This document shows, piece after piece, positions 16,795 to 26,144 of a DNA stretch of 64,000 nt. Every line of letters begins with the position of its first letter. Position 1 is the stretch's first letter. A program made the translations under genes and the position numbers. Source of the stretch: Streptomyces sp. P3 (GTDB taxonomy: Bacteria; Actinomycetota; Actinomycetes; Streptomycetales; Streptomycetaceae); the NCBI RefSeq assembly GCF_003032475.1, contig NZ_CP028369.1, positions 2,232,001-2,296,000 of the forward strand. Reading direction: 5' to 3'. The notes beneath the pieces were generated by a model. It did not search any database, had not been told where the DNA came from, and saw only the letters and a list, made by a program, of their open reading frames with translations.

Positions 16795-17742
16795 TCATGG
16801 TCGCCCCTGTTCGGCGGGGGAGGGCTCCCCGACAGCGGTGTCGGAGGCACGGAAACCCTGGCCCGTGGAGGCGCAGCCCAGGCAACGGCGGGGGTCGGGG
16901 CCGCGGTAGCCGAGGTCGCAGGAGTCGCACACCCGCATGGGGTGCCGGACGGGCGGTGGCGGCTCCGGTGCGCGGAACGGTGGGAGGGGCGGCAGCTTGG
17001 CCGTCAGGCGGTGGGCCAGGAAGGCGGCGGGCCGGACCAGAGGCTCCAGGGGCAGGTCGCCGGCCAGGGCCCTGCGTACGGCGGTGGGGGTGAGGTCGCG
17101 CTCCAGCCAGGCGGCGACGCCGGGGGCGAGGTGTTCGGCGTCGGTGGCGGAGAGGAGGAGGCGGGGATCGTGGCGGCGGAGGTCGGCGAGGACGTCGGTG
17201 GCCGTCTGGAGGAGGGCGGGGGAGGTGTACGCGGGCTTCGGTACGGCGGGGAGGGAGCGGCGGCGTGCGGGTTTCTGCTGCGGGGCGGCGGCCGCGCGGC
17301 GGGCCGGGGGCTTGGACGTCTCGCCCGTTTCGGTCGTGGCGTCGCGTCGGCCGGGCTGGTTGCAGGAGACCGTGCGGGTGACGATGCGGCCGGTCGGGGC
17401 GCGTTCGCGGGTGCGGCGCAGGTAGCCGTGGGTCTCCAGCTCGCGCAAAGCGGCGGCGATCCGGGTCGGGCCCTCGGGGAAGCGGGCGGCCAGGGTCTTG
17501 ATGCCGATGGGGGCGCCGGTGGGGAGGGACTGGATGTGGCAGGCCAGTCCGATCGCCAGCAGCGACAGGTCCGGGTGCTGGGCGAGGTGGTTGCCGATCA
17601 CCGTGAAGCGGGTGGTGTGGCGGGTGTTGTCGTGGGTGACGCCGCCGGGGTGCCCCTTCGCGTGGGCATGCCGGTAGGGGTGGTTTTTCCCGCTGATACG
17701 GGACTGGGCGTGCGGGCGCACGCTAGGGTTTTGGGTATCCAT
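16795..17742 (-). CDS. helix-turn-helix protein with C-terminal zinc ribbon
   Basis: The 315-residue protein contains a winged HTH (about 45-125: DLSLLAIGLACHIQSLPTG, IGIKTLAARFPEGPTRIAAAL, ELETHGYLRRTRER), like replication-initiator or GntR wings, then a basic Pro/Ala linker (130-170), a helical domain (about 175-250) and a CxxC...CxxC zinc ribbon (CDSCDLGY and CLGC). Proteins with this layout are common in Streptomyces near mobile DNA and in arrays of accessory genes. The start is the first ATG after a long 5' region. It has no visible partner and its function is unknown. Confidence 0.75.
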   Translation of the reverse strand: MDTQNPSVRPHAQSRISGKNHPYRHAHAKGHPGGVTHDNTRHTTRFTVIGNHLAQHPDLSLLAIGLACHIQSLPTGAPIGIKTLAARFPEGPTRIAAALRELETHGYLRRTRERAPTGRIVTRTVSCNQPGRRDATTETGETSKPPARRAAAAPQQKPARRRSLPAVPKPAYTSPALLQTATDVLADLRRHDPRLLLSATDAEHLAPGVAAWLERDLTPTAVRRALAGDLPLEPLVRPAAFLAHRLTAKLPPLPPFRAPEPPPPVRHPMRVCDSCDLGYRGPDPRRCLGCASTGQGFRASDTAVGEPSPAEQGRP

Positions 17743-17769
17743 CGGGAAGGTTGGATTCCTTGGTGGTCA

Positions 17770-17805
17770 GGCCCTCGCAGTGGGATGCCAGTCCCCGCGA
17801 GGGCC
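17770..17805 (-). terminator. hairpin in the leader of the HTH gene
   Basis: GGCCCTCGC and GCGAGGGCC (9 bp) enclose an inner GGGA/TCCC pairing. On the minus strand it lies 28-63 nt before the HTH start, so it is either a terminator for upstream transcription or a structured 5' leader. Confidence 0.55.
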
Positions 17806-18114
17806 GTTGTATGTCTGGGGTCGTTGTGCCGTGTCGTGCTGCGCTGAGCGTAGAGCAGGCAACCCGGCACCTATCCAGCTCAGTTGCTGATGTTCACCCG
17901 GGCGAGTGAGCGTGCGTCGTGGGCGGGAGGGGTGGGGCTTGGTGGGGGTCCTTTCCCTCTCGCGGTCCTTGGGAAAGACGGCCGACGGCACCGGAACCCA
18001 CACGGTCGGGTTCCGGCGCCCGTGTCGTCATCCGCAGGCCGGGCGGCGGGGCGTGGGTGGACTTTTCGCTGTTCACCTGACCGGGCGTGGCCGCACACGC
18101 TTACCGTGAGAAGT

Positions 18115-18142
18115 GACAGTGCTGATACCTAGGGTGACTGTC
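18115..18142 (+). promoter_or_regulatory. candidate operator of the XRE-DUF5753 gene
   Basis: GACAGT and ACTGTC form a 6-bp inverted repeat around a 16-bp centre that contains TACCTAGG, about 90 bp before the XRE start. The remainder of 17806-18230 shows only weak -10-like patches (TTACCGT at 18101) and no gene. Confidence 0.35.
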
Positions 18143-18230
18143 CGGAGCTTGTCGGCCGTTGTCCGGACCGCCGGAAAGGGGCCTGCGGGTAAGGGCGTCA
18201 GGGCACGGCGGTACGACAGAGGGGTGCGGT

Positions 18231-19106
18231 ATGTCGGTGGACGGCGAGGCGGTACGGCTCCGGACCGAGGCGGACGAGCCGGGGTGGGAGGTGGACCCGG
18301 ACGACGAGTGGGGCGTGGCCGTACTCGCCACGGTGGGAAGGCAGTTGAGGCTGCGGCGGGAGGCGGTCGGGATGCGGGCCGGCGACTTCGCGGTGGCGGT
18401 CGGGTACGGGGAGGACCTGGTCTACAAGGTCGAGGGCGGGAAGCGGATCCCTCGCCAGGAGTACCTGGACAAGGCCGACGGGGTGCTCGGCGCGGACGGA
18501 CTTGTCGCGGCGGCCTGGGAGGACGTGAAGAAGGTCCGGTATCCGAAGAGGGTGCGGGAATTGGGGAAGTTGGAGGCGCAGGCGGTCGAGGTGGCGCTTT
18601 ACAGCAACCACAACATCCACGGCCTGCTGCAGACCGAGCAGCACATGCGGGCGCTCTTCGACGCGTGGCTCCCTGCTTACTCGGATGAGGAAACGGAGCG
18701 CATGGTCGCCGCCCGGATGGCCCGTCGTTCGATCTTCGAGCGGTCACCGGCACCGGCGCTGAGTTTTGTCCAGGAAGAGGTGACCTTGCGCCGCCCGGTC
18801 GGGGGGAGAATGGTTTGGCGGCGACAACTGGAACGCCTGCTGGAGCTTGGGCAGTTGCGGAACGTCTCGATTCAGGTGATGCCGACTGACTGCGAGGAGC
18901 ACATCGGTACGGGCGGACTGATCGAGGTGCTCAAGTTTCCGGACGGCACGGCGATGGGGCGCTCCGAGGGTGCGTTCGGCGGTCGCCCGGTGTCAGAGCC
19001 GAAGCAGCTCAGGATCCTTGAACTGCGCTATGGCATGATCCGGGCGCAGGCTCTTACGCCCCGAGAGTCGCGGGCCCTCATCGTGCAGATGCTTGGAGAG
19101 ACATGA
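18231..19106 (+). CDS. XRE-family regulator with DUF5753 (Scr1/WhiJ-like)
   Basis: The 291-residue protein has an N-terminal lambda-type HTH (about 34-95: LRLRREAVGMRAGDFAVAVG, EDLVYKVEGGKRIPRQEYLDKAD, in part) and a DUF5753 ligand/partner domain (about 115-285: NIHGLLQTEQHMRALF, QVMPTDCEEHIGTGGLIEVL). Streptomyces carry dozens of these, nearly always next to a small DUF397 protein, and some (WhiJ/BldB-linked) control development. Start ATG at 18231 is the one that immediately precedes the HTH. It overlaps the DUF397 gene by ATGA, indicating coupled translation. Confidence 0.93.
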   Translation: MSVDGEAVRLRTEADEPGWEVDPDDEWGVAVLATVGRQLRLRREAVGMRAGDFAVAVGYGEDLVYKVEGGKRIPRQEYLDKADGVLGADGLVAAAWEDVKKVRYPKRVRELGKLEAQAVEVALYSNHNIHGLLQTEQHMRALFDAWLPAYSDEETERMVAARMARRSIFERSPAPALSFVQEEVTLRRPVGGRMVWRRQLERLLELGQLRNVSIQVMPTDCEEHIGTGGLIEVLKFPDGTAMGRSEGAFGGRPVSEPKQLRILELRYGMIRAQALTPRESRALIVQMLGET

Positions 19107-19312
19107 TCAGCACCTCTACAGGCCAGGACACTTCTGCGCTGGTCTGGTTCAAGAGCAGCTACAGCAGCAGCGGCGACGGCAACGACTGCATCGAGATCGC
19201 CACGACCCCTGACGTGGTGCGCGTCCGCGATTCCAAGAACGTGGCGGGACCTCAGCTAGCGCTTACGCGCTGTGCCTGGGCCGACTTTGTGGCACACGCG
19301 TCGGGAAACTGA
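19103..19312 (+). CDS. DUF397 domain protein, partner of the XRE regulator
   Basis: The 69-residue protein has the family core VWFKSSYSSSGDGNDCIEIA, then VVRVRDSKNV and WADFVAHA, in family order. DUF397 proteins are small partners of Scr1/WhiJ-type XRE regulators, thought to bind and antagonise them in an antitoxin-like way. Its ATG overlaps the regulator stop (ATGA, 4 bp). About 70 bp separate its stop from the convergent gene that follows. Confidence 0.93.
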   Translation: MISTSTGQDTSALVWFKSSYSSSGDGNDCIEIATTPDVVRVRDSKNVAGPQLALTRCAWADFVAHASGN

Positions 19313-19384
19313 CACACCTCGGGTCGGTGTCCTGCCGGGAGACCAGGCTCGCGAAACCATGTGCACGTCTCGCGTCGGGTCGGC

Positions 19385-19876
19385 TCAGGTGTCGTACGTG
19401 CCGTCCCACGGCTCCGCGAAGGCGAGGCGGTCCGGGTACAGCTCCGCCCAGGATTCCGGGGTGCCGTCCTCGTCCTCGTCCTCGCGGATCACCAGGCCGA
19501 ACAGGACGTTCTCGTAGGTGAGCCGGAAGGGGCGCACGGCGATGTCCGTGTAGGAGCGGCGGGGCAGGCTGCGCAGGAGGGTGGCCAGGCGGACGCGGGC
19601 ACGGGTGAGGACCGAGTCGTCGCCGTGCGGGTCGCGCTGCTGCTCGGCCCAGGTGCCGGCGCACCAGATGTCCGAGTCGCGGTAGCGGCCCTCGGCGTCG
19701 AAGGTGTGCAGCACGGTGTAGAGGCGTTTGTGCTCTTCCCAGCCGTCGTCGAGACGGAAGCCCTGGGGGAAGGCGTACGTGACCGACGCGAGGAACTGAC
19801 CGTCCGCGTACCGTCCGATGGACTCGGTGCGGTGCCTCGGTTCGTAGGCGATCGGAATGACCTCGGGGACTGCCAT
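19385..19876 (-). CDS. conserved hypothetical protein (Streptomyces HycA-like annotation)
   Basis: The 163-residue soluble protein begins MAVPEVIPIAYEPRHRTESI and includes FLASVTYAFPQGF, EEHKRLYTVLHTFDAEGRY and DIWCAGTWAE. Close relatives in Streptomyces are, from memory, labelled formate hydrogenlyase regulatory protein HycA, but no hydrogenlyase genes occur here and the label should not be taken as function. Start MAVPEVI was preferred over an upstream in-frame ATG. It lies downstream of metG on the same strand but beyond a perfect 16-bp terminator. Confidence 0.75.
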   Translation of the reverse strand: MAVPEVIPIAYEPRHRTESIGRYADGQFLASVTYAFPQGFRLDDGWEEHKRLYTVLHTFDAEGRYRDSDIWCAGTWAEQQRDPHGDDSVLTRARVRLATLLRSLPRRSYTDIAVRPFRLTYENVLFGLVIREDEDEDGTPESWAELYPDRLAFAEPWDGTYDT

Positions 19877-19972
19877 GGCGGAAACCATACGGCTTGGCGA
19901 GAACATGCCGAAGAGGGGGGAACCTCTTCGCCTTTTCCTCTACATCTTCTCCGTTGCGGCTTCTCCCGCGGA

Positions 19973-20009
19973 CGCCCGGGGAGGGACGCGGTACGTCCCT
20001 CCCCGGGCG
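19973..20009 (-). terminator. metG terminator hairpin
   Basis: CGCCCGGGGAGGGACG and its exact complement form a 16-bp stem with loop CGGTA, immediately downstream of the metG stop (20017). Confidence 0.9.
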
Positions 20010-20016
20010 CGGTGTG

Positions 20017-21747
20017 TCACTCCCCGGTGCCGCCGAAGCGCTCCTTGTACGCCGCCAGGTCCTCGTCCTGGAGCTTGGCGAACAGGACGGGCGGGACGGT
20101 GAAGGCGGTGCCGGCGGGGACGGAGGCGAGGGCGCGGGCCTCGTCGGCCGTCACCCAGGTCGCCGTGTCGTCGGCGAGGGAGAAGGCCTCACGCATGACC
20201 TTCGCCGTCGCCGGGATGAACGGCTCGGAGACCACCGCGTAGAGGTGGATCAGGTTCATCGCCGTGCGCAGGGTGAGGGCCGCGCCGTCCTTGTCCGTCT
20301 TGATCTCCAGCCACGGGGCCTTCTCCTCCAGGTAGGAGTTGCCCGCCGACCACAGCGCGCGCAGCGCGGCGGCCGCCTTGCGGAACTGGAGGGAATCCAT
20401 CTGCGACTCGTACTCGGCGAGCAGTTCGGCGATCTGCTCCCCGAGCCTCGCCTCCGCCTCGCCGGGCGCGTTGCCCGCCGGGACCTCCTCGCCGAAGCGC
20501 TTCTTGGAGAAGGACAGGACGCGGTTGACGAAGTTGCCGAGGGTGTCGGCGAGGTCCTTGTTCACCGTGGCGGTGAAGTGTTCCCAGGTGAAGGAGGAGT
20601 CGTCCGACTCGGGGGCGTTGGCGATCAGGAAGTAGCGCCAGTAGTCGGCCGGGAGGACGGCCAGTGCCTGGTCGGTGAAGACGCCGCGCTTCTGGGACGT
20701 GGAGAACTTGCCGCCGTAGTAGGTCAGCCAGTTGAAGGCCTTGACGTAGTCGACCTTCTTCCACGGCTCGCGCACGCCCAGCTCGGTGGCCGGGAACATC
20801 ACCGTGTGGAACGGGACGTTGTCCTTGGCCATGAACTCCGTGTAGCGGACCGGGTTCTCGCCGCCGTCGGCCTCGTACCACCACGACTTCCAGTCGCGGG
20901 TCTCACCGGCGGGGGCCGCGTCCGACCACTCCTTCGTCGCGGCGATGTACTCGATCGGGGCGTCGAACCAGACGTAGAAGACCTTGCCCTCGGAGGCCAG
21001 CTCCGGCCAGGTGTCGGCCGGGACCGGCACGCCCCAGTCCAGGTCGCGGGTGATGGCGCGGTCGTGCAGGCCCTCGGTCAGCCACTTGCGGGCGATGGAG
21101 GAGGCCAGCTGGGGCCAGTCGGCCTCGTGGCGGGAGACCCACTCCTCGACCTCGTGCTGCAGCTTGGACTGGAGGAGGAACAGGTGCTTCGTCTCACGGA
21201 CCTCGAGCTCGGTGGAGCCGGAGATCGCCGAGCGCGGGTCGATCAGGTCCGTCGGGTCCAGGACGCGGGTGCAGTTCTCGCACTGGTCGCCGCGGGCCTT
21301 GTCGTAGCCGCAGTGCGGGCAGGTGCCCTCGACGTAGCGGTCCGGGAGGAAGCGGCCGTCGGCCGGGCTGTACACCTGGCGGATGGCGCGTTCTTCGATG
21401 AAGCCGTTCTCGTGGAGGCGGCGGGCGAAGTGCTGGGTGATCTCCACGTTCTGCGGGGAGGAACTCCGGCCGAAGTAGTCGAAGGCCAGCGCGAAACCGT
21501 CGTAGACGGCCTTCTGCGCGTCGTGCGCCTGCGCGCAGAAGTCGGCCACCGGGAGGCCCTGCTCCTTGGCGGCCAGCTCGGCGGGGGTGCCGTGCTCGTC
21601 CGTCGCGCAGATGTACAGGACGTCGTGGCCGCGCTGGCGGAGGTACCGGGCGTACACGTCCGCCGGGAGCATGGACCCCACCATGTTGCCCAGGTGCTTG
21701 ATTCCGTTGATGTACGGAAGGGCGCTGGTGATGAGGTGTCGAGCCAT
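20017..21747 (-). CDS. metG: methionyl-tRNA synthetase
   Basis: The 576-residue class I synthetase charges tRNA-Met. It carries the HIGH-region variant [16 protein letters not shown], a zinc knuckle CPHC/CENC (about residues 143-158) in the connective-peptide domain, the KMSKS-loop variant KFSTSQKRG and an alpha-helical anticodon-binding domain at the C-terminus. It lacks the C-terminal EMAP-like tRNA-binding domain found in some bacteria. The ATG is preceded by a GGAGG-like sequence. It is monocistronic with hairpins on both sides. Confidence 0.96.
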   Translation of the reverse strand: MARHLITSALPYINGIKHLGNMVGSMLPADVYARYLRQRGHDVLYICATDEHGTPAELAAKEQGLPVADFCAQAHDAQKAVYDGFALAFDYFGRSSSPQNVEITQHFARRLHENGFIEERAIRQVYSPADGRFLPDRYVEGTCPHCGYDKARGDQCENCTRVLDPTDLIDPRSAISGSTELEVRETKHLFLLQSKLQHEVEEWVSRHEADWPQLASSIARKWLTEGLHDRAITRDLDWGVPVPADTWPELASEGKVFYVWFDAPIEYIAATKEWSDAAPAGETRDWKSWWYEADGGENPVRYTEFMAKDNVPFHTVMFPATELGVREPWKKVDYVKAFNWLTYYGGKFSTSQKRGVFTDQALAVLPADYWRYFLIANAPESDDSSFTWEHFTATVNKDLADTLGNFVNRVLSFSKKRFGEEVPAGNAPGEAEARLGEQIAELLAEYESQMDSLQFRKAAAALRALWSAGNSYLEEKAPWLEIKTDKDGAALTLRTAMNLIHLYAVVSEPFIPATAKVMREAFSLADDTATWVTADEARALASVPAGTAFTVPPVLFAKLQDEDLAAYKERFGGTGE

Positions 21748-21825
21748 CGGAGGCTGCTCCCAGTCGGTCGTTCTTCGGCGGTCCTCTTATGGGCCTTGAA
21801 CTTGAAATCGTAGCCGACATGGGTG

Positions 21826-21867
21826 GGCCGCCCGCCTCCCGTTTTACGGGGTGGGAGGCGGGCGGCC
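21826..21867 (-). terminator. terminator after the VWA gene
   Basis: GGCCGCCCGCCTCCC and its exact complement form a 15-bp stem around a 12-nt loop, 77 nt beyond the VWA stop and just upstream of the metG promoter. Confidence 0.85.
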
Positions 21868-21943
21868 GGAGGTACGGGCGGGGCGGCGGCCCCGGTCGGA
21901 CAGGCCTGTCGAGCCGGGCCGGCTGTCGGGCCGGGCCGGCGGG

Positions 21944-23806
21944 TCAGGGGCGCCAGGTGGCCAGGACGCCCTCGTAGAGTTCGGCGTCCGTCAGCTCGCG
22001 CGGGGTCGGGCCCGCGTGGAAGAAGGACGTGTTGGGGGTCTTCAGCTTGCGGAGGTAGTCGAAGGCCTTGTTGTCGTGCTCGCCGAACGCGACGAAGGAG
22101 AAGAAGACGGCCGGGTGGTTCTGCGCGGCGTCCGTGAGGGCCTGGGTCGCCGGGGTCTTCGCGTCCGGGGCGCCGTCCGTCTGGAAGACCACCAGGGCGG
22201 GGGTGTCCGGGGCTTCCTTGCCGTGGCGGGCGAGGACTTCCTCCACGGCCGCGTGGTAGCTGGTACGGCCCATGCGGCCGAGGCCGGCGTGCAGCTCGTC
22301 GATCTTGTTCTCGTGGTCGGTGAGGGTCAGTTCGCCGGTGCCGTCCAGTTCCGTGGAGAAGAAGACCACGGGGACCGTGGCCGCCGGGTCCAGGTGGGCG
22401 GCGAGGGCGAGGGTCTGCTCGGCGAGGGCCTGGGCGGAGCCGTCCTTGTAGTACGCGCGCATGCTCGCGGAGCGGTCGAGCACCAGGTAGACCTTGGCCC
22501 GGGTGTCGGCGAGGCCGACGTTCCCGAGGGCGGCGCCGGCGGCGGTGTATGCGGTGCGGAGGGTTGCGGGGACCGCGGCGCCGGTCTCGGCCTCGCCTTC
22601 GGCCGCCTCGTCGTCGGATGCGGGTGCACCCTGCGGGGCGGCCGCGGGTTCGGGGGCGGGCTCGGTGTCCGTCTCCGGTGCGGCGTCCGCCGTCGGCTCC
22701 TCGGTCGGCGCGACCTCGGCCGCCGGCTCCGCCTCGGCCTCCGCGGCAGCCTCGGGCTCCGCCTCGGCCGGGACCTCGGCCGCGGGCTCGTCCGCCACTG
22801 CCGCCGGCTCGGCGGGGGCGTCGGACGTCGGCTCCTCTTCGGCCGTCGGCTCCTCCGCGGCCACCGGCTCGGCCGGCACCTCGGCGTCCTCGGTCGAGTT
22901 CTCCGTCGAGGCCTCGGGCGCGGGCTCCTCCGCCTCCGCCTCGGCCTTCGGCTGGGCCTCCGCCTCGGCCTTCGGCTGGGCCTCGGGCTCGGCCTCGGCG
23001 GACGGCGTCGTCGGCTCGGGCTCCTCGGCAGGCGCGTCCGCCTCGGCCGGTGCGTCGGCGGTGTCCTGCGCCTCGGTCTCGGTCTTCGGCTCGGCCTCGT
23101 GCTCCGCGAGGGCGTCCGACGAAGGCTCCTCGGCGGAGGCCTCGGCCTCGGTGGTCGCTTCGGCCTCGACCTCGACCTCGGCCTCGGCCGTGTCCCCGGC
23201 TTCGTCGGCCTTCGCCTGCGGCTCGGCGTCCGCTTCGGCGTCCGCCGTCGGCTCCGCCGGGGCTTCGCCCTCGGCGTTCACGTCGGCAGGGGTCTCGGTC
23301 TCGGCGTCGGTGGTCGCTTCGGCCTCGGTCGTGTCGTCGGCCTCGGCTTCGGCGGCTGCCTCGGTCGCGTCGCCGGTCTCGGCCTCGGCGGACGCCTCGG
23401 TCGTGGCGTCGGCTTCGGGCTTCACGTCGGTGGTCGCCTCGGGCTCCGAAACGGTGTCGATCGACGCCTCGGGCTCGGGGGCGGCCTCCGTGGCGGTGTT
23501 CTCCTCGGACCTCGTCGGCTTGGGGACCGTGACGTTGTCGAAGGCGGCCGCCACCAGGTCGTGCTCGTTCGGGGACTCCGTGCCGGACTCCGTGCGGGGT
23601 TCCGGGACCTGGGCCGTCGGGGCGGGCTCGGGAGAGGGGGAGGGGAGTGTCGGTTCCTGCGCCCGCGTCGGTGTCGACGTCGGCGCGGACGGCTCCGCGG
23701 CGGCGGTCTGTTCCTGCGAAGGAACCTGTTCCGCACCCTCTGCCTCGGCCGTGTGCCCCTTGCGGGACCTGCCGAATGCATTCCGCAGGAGAGTGAGAAT
23801 GCCCAT
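21944..23806 (-). CDS. VWA domain protein with a long Glu/Ala/Pro-rich disordered region
   Basis: The 620-residue protein starts [18 protein letters not shown], has about 390 residues of acidic low-complexity sequence (Glu, Ala, Pro, Thr; local repeats such as EAQPKAEA), and ends in a von Willebrand A domain (about 438-620). The metal-ion-dependent adhesion site is intact: DRSAS (Asp444), Thr515 in GRTSY and QTDG (Asp544). This VWA type travels with TerD/tellurite-resistance proteins in actinobacteria and is thought to act in calcium- or metal-linked stress complexes. No signal peptide is present, so it is likely cytosolic. The N-terminal basic patch may bind membranes. Confidence 0.88.
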   Translation of the reverse strand: MGILTLLRNAFGRSRKGHTAEAEGAEQVPSQEQTAAAEPSAPTSTPTRAQEPTLPSPSPEPAPTAQVPEPRTESGTESPNEHDLVAAAFDNVTVPKPTRSEENTATEAAPEPEASIDTVSEPEATTDVKPEADATTEASAEAETGDATEAAAEAEADDTTEAEATTDAETETPADVNAEGEAPAEPTADAEADAEPQAKADEAGDTAEAEVEVEAEATTEAEASAEEPSSDALAEHEAEPKTETEAQDTADAPAEADAPAEEPEPTTPSAEAEPEAQPKAEAEAQPKAEAEAEEPAPEASTENSTEDAEVPAEPVAAEEPTAEEEPTSDAPAEPAAVADEPAAEVPAEAEPEAAAEAEAEPAAEVAPTEEPTADAAPETDTEPAPEPAAAPQGAPASDDEAAEGEAETGAAVPATLRTAYTAAGAALGNVGLADTRAKVYLVLDRSASMRAYYKDGSAQALAEQTLALAAHLDPAATVPVVFFSTELDGTGELTLTDHENKIDELHAGLGRMGRTSYHAAVEEVLARHGKEAPDTPALVVFQTDGAPDAKTPATQALTDAAQNHPAVFFSFVAFGEHDNKAFDYLRKLKTPNTSFFHAGPTPRELTDAELYEGVLATWRP

Positions 23807-23946
23807 TTGCGCAACCCTTCGCATGAGTTGTAGCCGTCAATCCCTGGCCAGGACGGACACGTAAGGTTAGCGGCCCCTGGCGGTGATCTTGGGCAGGGGT
23901 GAGTGTGCGGAATCCGGGTGTGTCAACACCGCCTCGGAAAGCCCCC

Positions 23947-24000
23947 GTCCCCCGCCGTGCTGCCGTCCCCCACCGTGCTGCCGTCCCCCGCCGTGCTGCC
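23947..24000. repeat. three tandem 18-bp units after the FUSC stop codon
   Basis: GTCCCCCGCCGTGCTGCC occurs three times head to tail (the second copy has one change), ending 9 bp from the FUSC stop. A frameshift near the FUSC end would read it as a GGGRQH repeat, which may be how length varies. Confidence 0.75.
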
Positions 24001-24009
24001 GTCCCGCCG

Positions 24010-25974
24010 TCACGCGGTGGGTGAGGCGATGGCCCGTGCCGCCGCGATCTCCTGGCGCAGCGGCTGCAGGACGCTGTCCGGCGGTCCGGTGAGGTCGGTG
24101 CGGACCGGATACAGGATCTCCGTGTCCCGCAGGCCCTCGGCCAGCTCGTCCAGTTGCAGCGTGACCTGGGCGACCTCCTGTCCCGACGGCGGTTCGGCCC
24201 CGTGCTTGACGCGGACCCGGGCCGCGGTCGTCGCGTCCACGATCCGTTCCACCGCGACGACCAGCGGCCACCAGGCGGCCGCCCGCCGTCCGGTCGGCGG
24301 CGGCTCGGTCAGGGCGCGCTGGAACTCCGTGCGGACGACCGACAGGTCGCGGTAGAGGCGCCGGCGCATGCGGGCGCGGGCGGCGGGCTCGACGTCCGGC
24401 CCGAAGGCCGCGTCCGCGTACCGGGCGGTGTCGGCGACCGCGTCGGCCAGCTTGTCGCCGACCCTGGTGTGCCAGCTCTCCGGCCAGAGCAGGTAGCCGG
24501 CGACGAGCGCGATGCCGCAGCCGATGAGGGAGTCCGCGAGGCGGGGCAGCAGCAGGGCGGCGCCCTGGTGGTTGAGGGTGTCCGACAGGAGCAGGATGAC
24601 CGGGGTGATCGCGGCGGTCTGGTAGCCGTAGCCGCGAGGGGTGAGCGCGGGGATGAGCGGGGCGAGCACGAGCATCACCGGCACGTCCCACCACCCCCTG
24701 GGCACCTGCGAGAGCACGGCCGCCGCGACCACCAGTCCGGCCACCGTGCCCAGCGCCCGCAGCAGTGCCCGGGAGAACACCGAGCCGAAGTCGGGCTTCA
24801 GGACGAAGGTGATGGTGAGGGCGACCCAGTAGGAGCGGGCCACCGGGACCGTGGAGACGAGGACCTGGGCCAGCCCGATGCACAGGGCCAGACGCAGGCC
24901 GTAACGCCAGGACGCGGCGGACAGGGCGACGTCCCGGGTGGCGCGGGCGGCCCGTGTCCGCAGCCCCGCCGGACGGCCGAGCCGGTCGTCCGCCGCGCCG
25001 GTGCCGGGGCCGCCCGGTTCGATGTCGGGAGCGGCGACCACCTCGGCGGCGTGCCGCAGGGCGTGGTCGACGGCGCGCGAGGTCTCCGAGTCGGGGGCGG
25101 GCAGCCGCAGGTCTATCGGGCCGGTGAAGCCGGTCTCCACCGCCCGCGCGAGGTGCAGCACCGCCTCGGGGACCTCCCGGGGCAGCGGGCGGCCGGCCAG
25201 ATGGGCCGCGGGAGCCGCCTCCACGACCGGGGTGACGGCGTTCAACTGGGCTACCAGACGGGTCAGTTCGGGGCTGCGGCCGTGGTGGCGGGTGCGGCGG
25301 GCCAGGATGAGGTCGTACGACTGGTTCAGCGACTGGGTGACGGTGTGCCGGGCGTCCTCGTACGCGTCGGGGACGTCGCTGCCGCAGGCCGCCAGCAGGT
25401 CGGCGACCGTGCGGTAGGCGGCGGCGACCGCGCTGCGCTCGGGGACCCCGGAGCGCAGCGGCCAGGCCAGCAGGGCGAGCAGGAGCACGAGCAGTCCGCC
25501 GCCGGTCATCAGCAGGGGCGCGAGCCACCAGGGGCCGGGCATGGGCAGCCCGGCCCCGACGACGCAGTTGAGCAGGAGCAGCAGTCCGGACACGGACGCC
25601 ACGGCCCCGATCGTCGAGATCATCCCGGAGACCAGGGCGACGCCGGTGACGGTGGCCACCGCGGGCCAGCCGAGCCCGTACACGGCGGATCCCAGGGTCA
25701 CGCCGATCGCGCCGAACAGCTGCGGGACCGCGATGTTCAGGATCCGCATGCGGTAGGCGTCGGCGGTGTCGCCGATGACTCCGGAAAGGGCGCCCATGGA
25801 GGTGAGCGCGCCGTACGCGGGCTGTCCCACGGCGAGGCCGACGGCCAGCGGCAGCGTCATCGCGAGCGCGGCGCGGGCGACGGCGGGCCGGTTGACGGGG
25901 GCCGCCCGCTGCGGCTGGAGGTTCCGCACCAGCCAGTCGGGAGGGGTGAGGCCGATGGGGAACTCGCGGGACAT
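24010..25974 (-). CDS. FUSC family membrane protein (aromatic acid exporter-like)
   Basis: The 654-residue protein has two membrane halves separated by a soluble region. The N-terminal half (about 30-185) has six hydrophobic helices, followed by a cytosolic segment (190-370) and a second FUSC bundle (about 375-520: SYWVALTITFVLKPDFGSVFSRALLR in part, ALGTVAGLVVAAAV). Fusaric-acid-resistance-like proteins export aromatic carboxylates and drugs. The start MSREFPIGLTPPDWLVRNL precedes the first helix. No partner adaptor gene lies adjacent, so it probably works alone. Substrate unknown. Confidence 0.9.
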   Translation of the reverse strand: MSREFPIGLTPPDWLVRNLQPQRAAPVNRPAVARAALAMTLPLAVGLAVGQPAYGALTSMGALSGVIGDTADAYRMRILNIAVPQLFGAIGVTLGSAVYGLGWPAVATVTGVALVSGMISTIGAVASVSGLLLLLNCVVGAGLPMPGPWWLAPLLMTGGGLLVLLLALLAWPLRSGVPERSAVAAAYRTVADLLAACGSDVPDAYEDARHTVTQSLNQSYDLILARRTRHHGRSPELTRLVAQLNAVTPVVEAAPAAHLAGRPLPREVPEAVLHLARAVETGFTGPIDLRLPAPDSETSRAVDHALRHAAEVVAAPDIEPGGPGTGAADDRLGRPAGLRTRAARATRDVALSAASWRYGLRLALCIGLAQVLVSTVPVARSYWVALTITFVLKPDFGSVFSRALLRALGTVAGLVVAAAVLSQVPRGWWDVPVMLVLAPLIPALTPRGYGYQTAAITPVILLLSDTLNHQGAALLLPRLADSLIGCGIALVAGYLLWPESWHTRVGDKLADAVADTARYADAAFGPDVEPAARARMRRRLYRDLSVVRTEFQRALTEPPPTGRRAAAWWPLVVAVERIVDATTAARVRVKHGAEPPSGQEVAQVTLQLDELAEGLRDTEILYPVRTDLTGPPDSVLQPLRQEIAAARAIASPTA

Positions 25975-26000
25975 GCGCCCATTATGGGATGGGCGTGGAG

Positions 26001-26030
26001 TGGACGGCCGAGGACGGCCGAGGACGGCCG
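26001..26030. repeat. AGGACGGCCG repeated three times
   Basis: A 10-bp unit occurs three times in tandem between the divergently regulated FUSC gene and the hydrolase; the first copy begins with T instead of A. The rest of 25975-26144 is GC-rich with further imperfect copies of GACGAGGCCGGGGGCGAG and no gene. Confidence 0.5.
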
Positions 26031-26144
26031 CCGGGCGACCGGCGAGGGAGGCCCACCGAGGTGGGGCCGGGGGACGAGTGCCGAGACGAGGCCGGGGGCG
26101 AGCGTCGGGGCGACGGTGGGGGCGAGTGCCGCGGCGATGCGGGG

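Noticed and set aside
17767..18003. 78-codon minus-strand frame in the HTH/XRE spacer
   Set aside because: Pro/Arg-rich, no ribosome site, poor codon bias; kept as non-coding spacer.
19385..19876. HycA formate hydrogenlyase regulator
   Set aside because: The label is from annotation habit; no hydrogenlyase genes here and no domain evidence.
21243..23840. 865-codon minus-strand frame over the VWA and metG genes
   Set aside because: Out of frame with both genes and composed of Arg/Gly repeats, a shadow of the repetitive VWA linker.
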